61,385 nt of DNA from an uncultured Candidatus Saccharibacteria bacterium. GTDB lineage: Bacteria; Patescibacteriota; Saccharimonadia; Saccharimonadales; Saccharimonadaceae. This document shows positions 16,498-24,701 of the stretch, one piece after another; within the stretch, counting starts at the first letter, position 1; every line of letters begins with the position of its first letter. The notes beneath the pieces are model-generated. The model did not search any database. It saw only the letters and a list, made by a program, of their open reading frames with translations, and was not told where the DNA came from. Location: the NCBI GenBank assembly GCA_946638615.1, contig CAMPBO010000003.1, positions 1-61,385 of the forward strand. The letters run 5' to 3'. Made by a program: the position numbers and the translations under genes.

Positions 16498-17655
16498 TTA
16501 ATCTTTTTTCTTCTTACCCCTTAAACGCTCGCGAAGTGATGGTGGTATATCCATATCGTCGTCATCTGCGATTGGTTCAGGTTCGGGTTCACTCTTAATT
16601 GAATCCCACATATTCGACTTGTTTTCTAAGGCAAAATCCTTAGCTTCTGCAGTTGGTTTGCGATCTTCGGGCTCAGGTTCAGTGGTAGAAGTCTTTTCTT
16701 CATCAAAATACTCTGAATCAAATCCCGTTGCAACGACCGTAACGATAATTTCGTCTTCTAGCTCTGGGCGAATAGACGCACCGAAAATAATATTAGCATC
16801 TGGGGAAACTGCACCAGTAATAACTTCAGCGGCTTCTTGAATTTCAGACATAGACATATCATAACCACCAGCAACTGAGAATAGTACACCGCGAGCTCCT
16901 TCGATTTTAACCTCAATAAGTGGTGATTCGACAGCTTGTTGAGCAGCGATGACGGCCCGATTTTCACCAGAAGCGCGGCCAATACCCATAAGAGCCGAGC
17001 CAGCATTTTTCATAATAGCTTTAACATCGGCAAAATCGAGGTTAATTAATGAATGCTCAGTGATAAGTTCGGAAATGCCTTGAACGCCTTGGCGAAGAAC
17101 GTCATCAGCGATTTTGAAAGTTTCAAGAAGCGGGGTGCGAGGATCGATGGTTTGAAGAAGCCTATCGTTTGGAATAGTGATGAGAGCATCAACTTGACGA
17201 GAAAGTTTGTCTATAGCGACTTCAGCATTAGCACGACGACGTGCTCCCTCAAAGGTAAATGGTTTAGTGGCAACACCTACGGTAAGAATATCTTTTTTGC
17301 GAGCTTCTTCGGCAACAATTGGGCCTGCACCTGAACCAGTACCACCGCCAGCACCAAGAGTAATAAACACCATATCAGCACCATCCAAAGCTTTATCAAT
17401 TGCTTCCCTACCCTCTTCGGCAGCCTCGCGACCTTTTTCAGGATCGCCACCAGCACCTAGGCCTTTACCAATATGAACTTTAACGTCGGCTGGTGAATGA
17501 TGTAGCGCCTGAGCATCTGTATTGATAGCCACGAACTCTACGCCCGAAAGACCGACCTCTTTCATTCGTTCAACGGCAGAACCACCGGCCCCACCAACGC
17601 CTACTACTTTAATACTTGCTTTACTCTCCACCTCTGTCGGTTTAACCTCTGGCAT
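16498..17655 (-). CDS. ftsZ: Cell division protein FtsZ
   Basis: The 385-residue tubulin homologue forms the Z ring. It has the nucleotide-binding GVGGAGGSAVERM, the tubulin signature LGAGGGTGSGAGP, the T7 region with NLDFADVKAIM, a disordered acidic linker, and a conserved C-terminal peptide DIPPSLRERLR that binds FtsA. It has its own promoter (TATAAT 17685-17690) and ribosome site (GCGAGG, seven bases from ATG), and lies after ftsA. Confidence 0.97.
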   Translation of the reverse strand: MPEVKPTEVESKASIKVVGVGGAGGSAVERMKEVGLSGVEFVAINTDAQALHHSPADVKVHIGKGLGAGGDPEKGREAAEEGREAIDKALDGADMVFITLGAGGGTGSGAGPIVAEEARKKDILTVGVATKPFTFEGARRRANAEVAIDKLSRQVDALITIPNDRLLQTIDPRTPLLETFKIADDVLRQGVQGISELITEHSLINLDFADVKAIMKNAGSALMGIGRASGENRAVIAAQQAVESPLIEVKIEGARGVLFSVAGGYDMSMSEIQEAAEVITGAVSPDANIIFGASIRPELEDEIIVTVVATGFDSEYFDEEKTSTTEPEPEDRKPTAEAKDFALENKSNMWDSIKSEPEPEPIADDDDMDIPPSLRERLRGKKKKD

Positions 17656-17674
17656 AATTTTACCTCGCTTTAAT

Positions 17675-17691
17675 GTATAATTCTATTATAC
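17675..17691. promoter_or_regulatory. ftsZ promoter -10 inside a 17-bp palindrome
   Basis: GTATAATTCTATTATAC is a perfect palindrome; its minus-strand half supplies TATAAT (17685-17690) for ftsZ. It could be an operator or simply a symmetric AT-rich -10. Confidence 0.5.
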
Positions 17692-17716
17692 ACCTAAACT
17701 TCTCCTTTATCAAGGG

Positions 17717-17787
17717 TTTCAATAAATTCTAATTTTATTTTCTCAACGATTAAATTCCATCACAATAAAAATCAGAATTTATTGAAA
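17717..17787 (-). terminator. Intercistronic hairpin between ftsA and ftsZ
   Basis: TTTCAATAAATTCTAATTTT (17717-17736) is complementary to 17767-17787 with one mismatch, giving a ~20-bp AT-rich stem with a ~30-base loop. The upstream arm overlaps the last codons of ftsA. It may attenuate read-through or stabilise the ftsA message; it lacks a classic GC stem with T tract. Confidence 0.5.
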
Positions 17788-19010
17788 ATTTTTTTGATGA
17801 AATTAAGTGGATTGGAATCACTGAGTTTGGGAGATTTTTTGGATTTTTTAGCGGGAGTAGGTGCTAAATTTATATTTTCGGCAGCAAACATTGCAAGACC
17901 AATGGCGGTAGCAAATTCGGGTTTTTCGATAGATTCTGCGACGCCACCGAGACCTTTGGGTATACCTATCTGAACAGCAGACTCTAAAACTTGTTTAGCG
18001 AATAATTCGATATCACGCATCTTAGCACCACCACCAGTTAAAATGATGCCTTCTGGTAAGCGTTGGTCGTATTTGGCGGATTTGAGCTTTTTACGAACTT
18101 CAGTAAAAATTTCCTCTAAGCGTGCTTTTACTACTTCTTCGACTTCTTTACGCTCAAAAGCACGTTCTTTACCGTCTTTACCAACTTTGATAGTGAGACT
18201 TTTTTCATTATTAAAGTCGCCAGTAACGAATCGAGTTTTAATTTCTTCAGCTAAGTCGGGGCTGACGGCGAGAACGATGGCAAGGTCATTGGTAATATTG
18301 TTGGAGCCAGCTGGAACTACACCAACATATTGCAAATCCCCCTCTTCATAAACAGCAATAGAGGTTGTCGTGGCACCAAAATCAACCACAGCAACACCGT
18401 TTTCTTTTTGACGTTCGGTAAGAACAGCTTTTGCAGCAGCTACCACGCTAGGAATAAGTCGCTGGGCTTCGACATCTGCGGTAGCGGTAGCTTTTTTGAG
18501 ATTTTCACAATTGGGCGTGAGAGCCGAAATAACGCAAGCGCGCATCTCAAGGCGAGCACCAGACATACCTAAAGGATCTTTGATCCCTCCTTGACCGTCA
18601 AGAGCATATTCAAGTGGGATGACATCAAGAACATCGCGATTGGCTGGAATGCGGCCAGTAACAGCAACATCTTCGACGCGTTCTAAATCTTCAAGATCAA
18701 TTTCGTGCTCGACGGCACCCACAGCAATCATACCTTCAGTGTGAGTGGAAATAACTGTAGAGCCATTGATGGAAACGAAAGCAGAACGAACATCATAACC
18801 ACCCATACGCTCAGCGTCACCAAGAGTGCGATCGATAGCTTCGGCTGGACCAGTAAGATTGGCTGGAATACCTTTACGCATGCCAGCAGATTTGCCTTCG
18901 TTATAACCAACTATTGAGATCTCGCCTGATTTGTTTACGGTAGCGATGACAGCACGAATATTCTCAGTGCCAACGTCGAGACCGGAGACAAAACGTTTAT
19001 CGTTATCCAT
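17772..19010 (-). CDS. ftsA: Cell division protein FtsA
   Basis: The start MDNDKRFVSGLDVGTE (19010) is chosen because TGT-TATAAT lies exactly six bases upstream; the longer frame runs through the promoter and a palindromic element. The 412-residue actin-like protein has phosphate-binding GLDVGTENIRAVI, the 1C SHS2 domain, VVDFGATTTSIAVYEEG and ILTGGGAKMRDIELFAKQ, and a C-terminal amphipathic helix (NPLNFIKKIFNKF) for membrane binding. It tethers FtsZ. Confidence 0.95.
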   Translation of the reverse strand: MDNDKRFVSGLDVGTENIRAVIATVNKSGEISIVGYNEGKSAGMRKGIPANLTGPAEAIDRTLGDAERMGGYDVRSAFVSINGSTVISTHTEGMIAVGAVEHEIDLEDLERVEDVAVTGRIPANRDVLDVIPLEYALDGQGGIKDPLGMSGARLEMRACVISALTPNCENLKKATATADVEAQRLIPSVVAAAKAVLTERQKENGVAVVDFGATTTSIAVYEEGDLQYVGVVPAGSNNITNDLAIVLAVSPDLAEEIKTRFVTGDFNNEKSLTIKVGKDGKERAFERKEVEEVVKARLEEIFTEVRKKLKSAKYDQRLPEGIILTGGGAKMRDIELFAKQVLESAVQIGIPKGLGGVAESIEKPEFATAIGLAMFAAENINLAPTPAKKSKKSPKLSDSNPLNFIKKIFNKF

Positions 19011-19016
19011 AACGAC

Positions 19017-19022
19017 ATTATA
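19017..19022 (-). promoter_or_regulatory. Extended -10 promoter, leaderless start of ftsA
   Basis: TGT-TATAAT on the minus strand, six bases before the ftsA ATG. Confidence 0.65.
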
Positions 19023-19035
19023 ACACATCCGAACT

Positions 19036-19105
19036 GGTCCTGCTAGTCTTTTCTCTCCCATGACTTCTGCCTGTCTGAGACTCCGTGAACCTTCCAAATC
19101 TGTCG
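19036..19105. repeat. GGTCCTG palindromic element, diverged copy upstream of ftsA
   Basis: GGTCCTGCTAGTCTTTTCTC at the 5' end and CCAAATCTGTCGC at the 3' end match the layout of the copies at 15963, 44701 and 58748, but the stems are less perfect. It fills the gap between map and the ftsA promoter. Confidence 0.4.
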
Positions 19106-19118
19106 CTCGTTCGGTTTG

Positions 19119-19895
19119 TTAATCTGGTAAAGTTAAAACTTCGTAACCAGTGGCGGTAACAAGAACAGTGTGTTCACAATGACAACCGATAGAGCCGTCT
19201 TTCATTTTGACGGTCCAGTTACTATCTTTATCGACATAATTGGCTGGTTTACCGAGACATGACATTGGCTCAATACAAATAGTGTCACCTTCTACAAGCT
19301 TGTAACCATGACCTTTTTTGCCATAATTAGGAACTTCGGGCTCTTCGTGCATAGTTTTGCCGATACCATGACCGATATAATTTTCAATTACACCAAGATG
19401 GCCTTTTCTTAAAACTGTTTCAACGGCATGACCAATATCACCAATATAAGCACCTGGCCTTACCTGTTCAATACCTTCCCACATGGAAGATTCGGTAATC
19501 TCTATCATTTTTTTAACAGCAGGAGAACCTTTACTACCAACAATCATAGTAAAAGCAGAATCAGTAAAATAACCTTTATAATATATATCTAAATCAAATG
19601 AAACTTTATCACCTTCTTCTAGCGGTTCGTCAGTTGGGGCTCCGTGCACAAGCTCGTCGTTAACCGAAATACAAATTGCACCTGGAAACTCTTCATCGAG
19701 CATGTCATAAGCGACTTTAGCGCCACGGGCAACGATTTGTTCCCTAACCCAGGCGTCGATTTCTTTACCAGTCATGCCAGGCTTGACATAGCTTTTAAGA
19801 TCACGGAGCAAATTGCCAAGAATTTTACCCCCCTCACGCATGGCAGTAATTTTTTGTTGCAGAGTTTTAGTATCAGCAGTATCTTTATTCACCAT
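19119..19895 (-). CDS. map: Methionine aminopeptidase type I
   Basis: Start at MVNKDTADTK (19895) gives 258 residues, the usual type I length; the longer open frame lies inside adk. It removes N-terminal methionine from new proteins. Metal ligands are visible: DELVHGAPTDEPLEEGDKVSFDLDIYYKGYFTDSAFT (two aspartates), GHGIGKTMHEEPEVPNYG (histidine), and TICIEPMSC and the final HCEHTVLVT (glutamates). It overlaps the adk stop by eleven bases, as in the adk-map pairs common in bacteria. Confidence 0.95.
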   Translation of the reverse strand: MVNKDTADTKTLQQKITAMREGGKILGNLLRDLKSYVKPGMTGKEIDAWVREQIVARGAKVAYDMLDEEFPGAICISVNDELVHGAPTDEPLEEGDKVSFDLDIYYKGYFTDSAFTMIVGSKGSPAVKKMIEITESSMWEGIEQVRPGAYIGDIGHAVETVLRKGHLGVIENYIGHGIGKTMHEEPEVPNYGKKGHGYKLVEGDTICIEPMSCLGKPANYVDKDSNWTVKMKDGSIGCHCEHTVLVTATGYEVLTLPD

Positions 19896-20478
19896 AGCTT
19901 TTTTCAATTTCGTCACCATTAACATCGTCTTTTTGTTCGGTGGCGCTTGGATTGATTTCTTTAACAACATCAACCAGGCGAGCAGTAACTTCTTCAACTG
20001 CGCCGACACCATCGATGTGCCTAATTGGTATGTTTTTAATTTCAAACAGAGGTAAAATTGAACAAATATTTTGTTCAAAGATTTCAAAACGGCGGTCAAT
20101 GCTGGCGCGCTCTTTATCATCGTCACGACCACGTAAAGCCAAGCGGTCGTAGAGTTCGTCCTTGGGGACTTCGAGGACAATGGCACCATCAATTTTATCT
20201 GCCATGTGTTTTACAATCCAATCAGCTTGTTCTTTGTCTCTGGGATAGCCGTCTAAAATCACGTCAAAGCCTTCAGCTTCAGATTTTTCAATTTCTCTAG
20301 TCATCATTTTGATAACTTCAGCATCAGGAATTAATTCACCGCGATCGATGATTTCTTTATATTCGCCCGTTTGACGAATCACATCGCCAACCGATAACCA
20401 TTTCCAGCCAAAAATTTCGGATAAAGCCTTACCCTGTGTACCTTTGCCTGAACCAGCCAAACCAAATAATATAATCAT
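19885..20478 (-). CDS. adk: Adenylate kinase (short-lid)
   Basis: A 197-residue NMP kinase: P-loop GLAGSGKGTQ (residues 6-15), the NMP-binding SVGDVIRQTG, the DGYPRDKEQADW motif, and a short lid RLALRGRDDDKERASIDRRF without a zinc knuckle. It interconverts AMP, ADP and ATP. It has AAGGAG seven bases before ATG and TGT-TATAAT at 20497-20502, so it heads the adk-map unit with a led transcript. Confidence 0.93.
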   Translation of the reverse strand: MIILFGLAGSGKGTQGKALSEIFGWKWLSVGDVIRQTGEYKEIIDRGELIPDAEVIKMMTREIEKSEAEGFDVILDGYPRDKEQADWIVKHMADKIDGAIVLEVPKDELYDRLALRGRDDDKERASIDRRFEIFEQNICSILPLFEIKNIPIRHIDGVGAVEEVTARLVDVVKEINPSATEQKDDVNGDEIEKSYGE

Positions 20479-20537
20479 ATATTGCTCCTTTTTGTCATTA
20501 TAACATACTCTAGAAAAGCCCAGTTTAGCTTTCCTCT

Positions 20538-20564
20538 AAAAAATCCCCCAGAGGGGGGATTTTT
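20538..20564 (-). terminator. Terminator of rpsU
   Basis: AAAATCCCCCC-TCT-GGGGGATTTTTT on the minus strand directly after the rpsU stop. Confidence 0.9.
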
Positions 20565-20781
20565 ATTTGAGTCCTAATTTAATACGCTCAGTTTTCTCAG
20601 CCTTGCGTGCTTCGCGAATGATAGCCTTAAGGCGTCGTTCACGCTTTGAAATAGGTTTACTAAAACGCATCTGTGACTTCTTAAGTGGCATCATACCGCT
20701 CTGGAGGACTCTGCGGTTAAAACGACGAATAATGTTTTCGTTCGCTTCCCCTTGATCTTTTCTTGTAACTTTAATAGCCAT
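20563..20781 (-). CDS. rpsU: 30S ribosomal protein S21
   Basis: Start at MAIKVTRKDQ (20781), giving 72 residues as usual for bS21; the longer frame has no support. The basic sequence with RRFNRRVLQSGMMPLKKSQMRFSKPISKRERR is typical. It is not linked to dnaG-rpoD here (those are at 31.8-34.4 kb), unlike the macromolecular synthesis operon of enterobacteria. TGC-TATAAT lies ten bases before ATG, leaving only about three to four leader bases; a strong terminator follows. Confidence 0.93.
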   Translation of the reverse strand: MAIKVTRKDQGEANENIIRRFNRRVLQSGMMPLKKSQMRFSKPISKRERRLKAIIREARKAEKTERIKLGLK

Positions 20782-20791
20782 ATTGAGAGGT

Positions 20792-20797
20792 ATTATA
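20792..20797 (-). promoter_or_regulatory. Extended -10 promoter of rpsU
   Basis: TGC-TATAAT on the minus strand, ten bases before the rpsU ATG. Confidence 0.5.
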
Positions 20798-20850
20798 GCA
20801 CAGGTAGTAGAAAAATGCAAAGGAAGTTAATAAAACAAAGACAAATCATT

Positions 20851-20891
20851 GATTTTGCTTTGCAAAATCAAAAAATGAGCCCTTTGGGCTT
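20851..20891 (-). terminator. Terminator(s) after tRNA-Asp
   Basis: AGCCC-AAA-GGGCT (20878-20890) followed by TCATTTTTT on the minus strand, then a second hairpin GATTTTGC/GCAAAATC at 20851-20869. Both lie just downstream of tRNA-Asp. Confidence 0.7.
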
Positions 20892-20904
20892 ATTTTTATT
20901 TTAC

Positions 20905-20981
20905 TGGCGGATCCGACGAGACTCGAACTCGCGACCTCTGCCGTGACAGGGCAGCGCTCTAACCAACTGAGCTACGAATCC
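20905..20981 (-). tRNA. tRNA-Asp (anticodon GTC)
   Basis: Reverse strand cloverleaf: acceptor GGATTCG/CGGATCC, D arm TAGCTCAGTTGG, anticodon loop CTGTCAC (GTC), T loop TTCGAGT, discriminator G and encoded CCA. Confidence 0.95.
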
Positions 20982-21023
20982 AATACTTGCTATTATACCC
21001 TACTGTCTATTAAAAATCAATAG

Positions 21024-22574
21024 TTACATACCAGGGATTTTGAAAGCACCTGGATCGGATGGAACAGATGGAGCTGGAGCCGAAATGACTGGCTCTGAAG
21101 TTGAGGCCACTGGCTCTGGGGCTAAGACTGGAGTTGGCTCTGGAACTAGTGTTGGAGTGGGCTCTGGAACTGGCTCGGAAACAGGTGTCAAAGTTGTGTC
21201 ATCAACATCTGGCATAATCGGCGGAGTTGGCGGAGGCGGAAGTACTTCTTCACCTGGCATTGGCATATAATTGATTTCGGGAACCCCATTAATCTCGGGG
21301 TTGACAGGGACGACTGGTGCGTTCATACTGGCAGGATTCGGCTGTTGATTAGTGTTAGCTAAGGCCTCTTCAAGCATTTTGCCATACTTAGATGAGTCAT
21401 CGGGCGACTCAGATAGCAAATCGTCGGAGGGTTGTAGGACTTTTTCGGTTCCCTGCCTAGTAATACCAGCTTCAGGCTGAAGAGATTCCTTAGTGGAGAG
21501 AGTGTCTGAAATTGACTCCGAAGAGTCGCTGTCGATTTTAAGCGGCTCGGTACTAGCTTCTGGAGTAGCTTCGGCACCAGCTTGAGCGAGACTGGCCTCA
21601 GCAGCTTTCAAATCATCCAATAAGGTGGATTCTCTTTCGGTAATTGAAGAGCTAATTTCTTTATCTTCATTAGTCCCCTCTTCGTTACCGTGCTTAATGT
21701 CTAGCTTGGTACCATTTGGTTTAGTTGCGGGAGTATCTGGCATTGAGAAGGTTTCGTTTTCGACATCAGGTGTAATATTCTTAGCGACTAATTGCTGATT
21801 AGCGCCAGACTCCATCAGGCGCGATGCTAGCTTCATAGTATCAGGAGTAGTCTTGGCATTTGAAAAACGGTTAGTGGCAGCAACGATGCCAGTAAGGAAA
21901 GCAGTAGCTTCTTCTTTTTCGATCTTAGCCTTACCATCAATGTGATAAAGAAGCTCGGCAATCATTTCGGAGACAGAACTAGCGGACTTATTGCTCCATT
22001 CAATTTCACCGAATTTACCTGGGTTGCCTGTAGTGATATTGACAATCACCGCGTCATGCATAATGCGACCGTGTTCGCGAAGAGCAGAGTCAAGATCAAT
22101 GCCATTCGCAACATCAAGCGCAAGTACCAAATCAACATTAAAATCACCATAAGAGAAACTGAGATCATCCTCAGAAATACGAGACTTGTAAGGTGTAATA
22201 AAAATTTTGACAAAATCACCGTCGAGCTTGTATCTTAGGTGGTCGGCACGCTCCTTGTTAAGAGCAATAACAAAATCTTGAAGAGTGTCGGCAGTAGATT
22301 CAAAAGTTTCTTCAGGCTTTAGAAATTCAAGAGCATTTGGTGTAGTACCAGAATAAATAGCGGTAGCACGCTTACCAAGCTTATCTAGAAAAAGTGAAAG
22401 ACCAATGGCTGAAGCCATTTCGTCCACAGAAGGGTCGCTCGATAGAGCCACCAAAATGTTGTGGGCTTCGTTAATCTTACTGACAACTTCTGAAATAATA
22501 TCGAGTGTGTTTGTTTCATTCGGTACGGTCGCAGGAGTTGTGCTATCTTGATTATTAATAGCTTGTCCGTCCAT
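21024..22574 (-). CDS. Degenerate DHH-family protein with long disordered tail
   Basis: Residues ~30-280 have the DHH phosphoesterase fold (nanoRNase/phosphodiesterase type): AHNILVALSSDPSVDEMASAIGLSLFLDKLGK, DFNVDLVLALDVANG and TAFLTGIVAATNRFSNAKTTPDTMKLASRLM. Key metal ligands are altered: the DxDxDS loop reads SSDPSVDE and no DHH triplet is present, so catalysis is doubtful. The C-terminal ~240 residues are Ser/Glu-rich, then Pro-rich with repeated PEPxP units, and look disordered. TGC-TAAGAT lies six bases before ATG (leaderless). Confidence 0.7.
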   Translation of the reverse strand: MDGQAINNQDSTTPATVPNETNTLDIISEVVSKINEAHNILVALSSDPSVDEMASAIGLSLFLDKLGKRATAIYSGTTPNALEFLKPEETFESTADTLQDFVIALNKERADHLRYKLDGDFVKIFITPYKSRISEDDLSFSYGDFNVDLVLALDVANGIDLDSALREHGRIMHDAVIVNITTGNPGKFGEIEWSNKSASSVSEMIAELLYHIDGKAKIEKEEATAFLTGIVAATNRFSNAKTTPDTMKLASRLMESGANQQLVAKNITPDVENETFSMPDTPATKPNGTKLDIKHGNEEGTNEDKEISSSITERESTLLDDLKAAEASLAQAGAEATPEASTEPLKIDSDSSESISDTLSTKESLQPEAGITRQGTEKVLQPSDDLLSESPDDSSKYGKMLEEALANTNQQPNPASMNAPVVPVNPEINGVPEINYMPMPGEEVLPPPPTPPIMPDVDDTTLTPVSEPVPEPTPTLVPEPTPVLAPEPVASTSEPVISAPAPSVPSDPGAFKIPGM

Positions 22575-22580
22575 AAGAAA

Positions 22581-22586
22581 ATCTTA
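22581..22586 (-). promoter_or_regulatory. Extended -10 promoter, leaderless start of DHH-like gene
   Basis: TGC-TAAGAT on the minus strand, six bases before the ATG at 22574. Confidence 0.5.
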
Positions 22587-22670
22587 GCATAAGCATAAGA
22601 AATTCGCAAGAGGGTGTGATATATTTTGCAGGAGTTTTTAAAATTTAATAAAGATTAACCAGATGTTGTC

Positions 22671-22699
22671 TTTACTTTTTTAGAGAAAAGAGTTATAAT
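22671..22699 (+). promoter_or_regulatory. Promoter of rpsT
   Basis: TTTACT (22671-22676), 17 bases, TATAAT (22694-22699). The leader of ~35 bases is AT-rich and ends with AGGAACGAA before the ATG. Confidence 0.55.
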
Positions 22700-22739
22700 A
22701 CAATAAAAGTAATTAATTATTAATCTATATAGGAACGAA

Positions 22740-23135
22740 ATGCCGATTATTAAATCCGCCAAAAAGGCCGCTCGACAAGCTGAAAAGCGCACAGAGCACA
22801 ATGCAGAAATCAAAAAAGCAATTAAGCTTGCAATTAAGGATTTTAAGAAAAATCCTTCAGTAAAAACTCTTGCTAAGGCTCAATCCGAAATTGACAAAGC
22901 CGTCAAGAAAGATTTACTCAAGAAAAATACTGCCGCGAGGCGTAAAGCTGCTTTGCATAGAATCGCAAAGAACGCTGGAGTAAAACTTGAAAAAGCCACC
23001 GCCAAAGTTGCCAAAGCTGTGGAAAAGAGTGCTACCAAAGTAGCTAAAGAAGCTGACAAGGTTGCGAAGAAAGCTACAGCGAAGACAGCCTCAGCAAAAA
23101 AGATTCAATCAAAAGCCAAGGTTGAAAAGAAGTAG
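22740..23135 (+). CDS. rpsT: 30S ribosomal protein S20 with lysine/alanine-rich extension
   Basis: The first ~85 residues match bS20 (MPIIKSAKKAARQAEKRTEHN ... KKDLLKKNTAARRKAALHRIAKNAG), which binds 16S rRNA. A further ~45 residues of Lys/Ala repeats (KATAKVAKAVEKSATKVAKEAD...) extend beyond the usual length and resemble histone-H1-like tails. The last 62 bases overlap the 3' end of holA on the other strand. Confidence 0.93.
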   Translation: MPIIKSAKKAARQAEKRTEHNAEIKKAIKLAIKDFKKNPSVKTLAKAQSEIDKAVKKDLLKKNTAARRKAALHRIAKNAGVKLEKATAKVAKAVEKSATKVAKEADKVAKKATAKTASAKKIQSKAKVEKK

Positions 23136-23679
23136 ATTTTAAATCTAAGTCAAGTTTGGAGAGCTCACGAAGGGCTCTCTTTTCTTTGATTCCCTGCCTA
23201 GTAGAGTAATCTTTGATGGCTTGCGAAACAAGAAGACCAAAAAACATCATTGGCTCTTCTTCGGTTTTGATTTTGTCTAGCAGAGCAAGAGCTTTTGGGC
23301 CATCAACTTTGGCAATTTTGTAAATATCAAAAACGAGATTAAAATTAGAATTCTTAGGAAGGGCAAATTCTTTGAAAATAATTTGATCCTTTAAAGATTT
23401 GTAAGTGGCGGAACGTTTATCTAGCTTGAGTTCTAGGATGATGACATTATGAGGCGTGGTTAGATAATCGAGGAGCTTATCAGCAATGGATTTATTAAGA
23501 AAAAAATCACGAATTAAAATTGAGCGAGTGCCAGAAAGTAATGAGTTCCCCAGAAAAAGACTCGGTAAATCGGACGAAACAAGATCAGTTCCCTCATAAA
23601 CTTCGTAGTCTTGACCGAGAATTTTGATAATTTCGGCTTTAGCACGGACGCGATCATCACCGTAAAAAATCTGAATCAT
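23074..23679 (-). CDS. holA: DNA polymerase III delta subunit (compact)
   Basis: Start at MIQIFYGDDRVRAKAEI (23679), where AAGGAAG precedes and the ATG overlaps the fpg stop (ATGA). The product matches HolA: N-terminal FYGDDRVRAKAEI, middle helices, and the C-terminal pattern LDLDLKSTSFQPWLLIESFLLRLSSL. It opens the sliding clamp during loading. At 201 residues it is much shorter than the usual ~330. Its last 62 bases overlap rpsT tail-to-tail. Confidence 0.75.
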   Translation of the reverse strand: MIQIFYGDDRVRAKAEIIKILGQDYEVYEGTDLVSSDLPSLFLGNSLLSGTRSILIRDFFLNKSIADKLLDYLTTPHNVIILELKLDKRSATYKSLKDQIIFKEFALPKNSNFNLVFDIYKIAKVDGPKALALLDKIKTEEEPMMFFGLLVSQAIKDYSTRQGIKEKRALRELSKLDLDLKSTSFQPWLLIESFLLRLSSL

Positions 23680-24521
23680 ACTAACTTCCTTTGGCAATGA
23701 GGACAAATGTGAGTGCCCCGACCAGCAACGCGAATTTTGGTGATTTTGGCACCACATTTCGAGCAAGGTTTGCCTTCGCGACGAAAAACTTGAGCGAATT
23801 TATCAAGATAATCACCCCTAGTGCCATCGGCTTTAACATAGGTCTTCATAGTAGAACCACCAGAATCAATGGATCTTTGCATAACGTCACTGGCAGCATG
23901 GATTAAGTTATCGGCATCTTCTAAAGAAAGTGCGCCAGATTTGGACTCAGGATGAATACCAACAGCAAAAAGCGTTTCATCGGCATAAATATTACCCAGC
24001 CCACAAATAATGGATTGGTCTAAAATAGTTGCCTTGATAGGAGAGTTTTTATGCTTTTGAAGTTTGACGTAAAGTTCTTCGGCGGTCATAGCCCAGGGTT
24101 CTTTGGCGAGTTTTTTGATAAATGCATCGTTTTCGATTTTGGGTGTTGGTATAGTCTTAATAAATCCAAATTTACGTTGATCATTGAAAAAAAGCGTGCC
24201 ATCTTCAAGAGTTAGAATAACCCTCGTTTGTTTGTTGGGAAGTTTGGCTACAAAATTATCACTTGGATGACCAGCGGCGTAACGCTCTTTCCCATCATAA
24301 ATAAGCTGACCAGTCATGCGGAGATGAATCAGGAGCGAACAGCCATTATCAAGATCAAAAATGAGTGCCTTGCCGAAACGACGAATATTTATAATTCGCC
24401 CAAGATTTGGCGTGCCCTGAAAAGATTTATCGCACAAAATATCAATTTTGGTAATTTTTTGATTAATAACGAATTTATTGAGACCACGACGAATAGTTTC
24501 TACTTCGGGCAGTTCGGGCAT
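23676..24521 (-). CDS. mutM: Formamidopyrimidine-DNA glycosylase
   Basis: A 281-residue base-excision repair enzyme for 8-oxoguanine. It begins with MPELPEVETIRRGL (catalytic Pro2 and Glu3), has the helix-two-turn-helix (ILDQSIICGLGNIYADETLF), and ends with an intact zinc finger (CSKCGAKITKIRVAGRGTHICPHCQRK). It has a GGAG-type ribosome site and is the first gene of a two-gene unit with holA. Confidence 0.96.
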   Translation of the reverse strand: MPELPEVETIRRGLNKFVINQKITKIDILCDKSFQGTPNLGRIINIRRFGKALIFDLDNGCSLLIHLRMTGQLIYDGKERYAAGHPSDNFVAKLPNKQTRVILTLEDGTLFFNDQRKFGFIKTIPTPKIENDAFIKKLAKEPWAMTAEELYVKLQKHKNSPIKATILDQSIICGLGNIYADETLFAVGIHPESKSGALSLEDADNLIHAASDVMQRSIDSGGSTMKTYVKADGTRGDYLDKFAQVFRREGKPCSKCGAKITKIRVAGRGTHICPHCQRKLV

Positions 24522-24583
24522 GAATTTCTCCTAATTTTGTTCTTCCCTTTGATTTTAGCATATTTTAATAAAATTGTGGAAAA

Positions 24584-24599
24584 ACGCTATATTTAGTGT
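24584..24599 (+). promoter_or_regulatory. NrdR box 1
   Basis: ACGCTATATTTAGTGT matches the published NrdR consensus acaCwAtATaTwGtgt at 14 of 16 positions. It lies upstream of the -35 element. Confidence 0.7.
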
Positions 24600-24608
24600 G
24601 AAAAGGTC

Positions 24609-24637
24609 TTGACAGGCGCTATATATGGGGTTAGAAT
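24609..24637 (+). promoter_or_regulatory. Consensus promoter of the glycyl-radical-like gene
   Basis: TTGACA (24609-24614), 17 bases, TAGAAT (24632-24637). A short inverted repeat TAGAAT-GA-ATTCTA (24632-24645) covers the -10 and start point. NrdR box 2 fills the spacer, so bound NrdR would block polymerase. Confidence 0.8.
24616..24631 (+). promoter_or_regulatory. NrdR box 2
   Basis: GCGCTATATATGGGGT, 12 of 16 matches to the NrdR consensus with an intact CTATATAT core, placed exactly 32 bp (three helical turns) after box 1 and between -35 and -10. Confidence 0.65.
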
Positions 24638-24701
24638 GAATTCTAGGTAATGCTTATTTAGTAATTAATGCTCCGACAGGCGAGCGGCAGAAAGGAAAAC
24701 C

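Noticed and set aside
19896-20192. N-terminal extension of map by 99 codons
   Set aside because: It lies inside adk in another frame and would make the enzyme far longer than type I methionine aminopeptidases.
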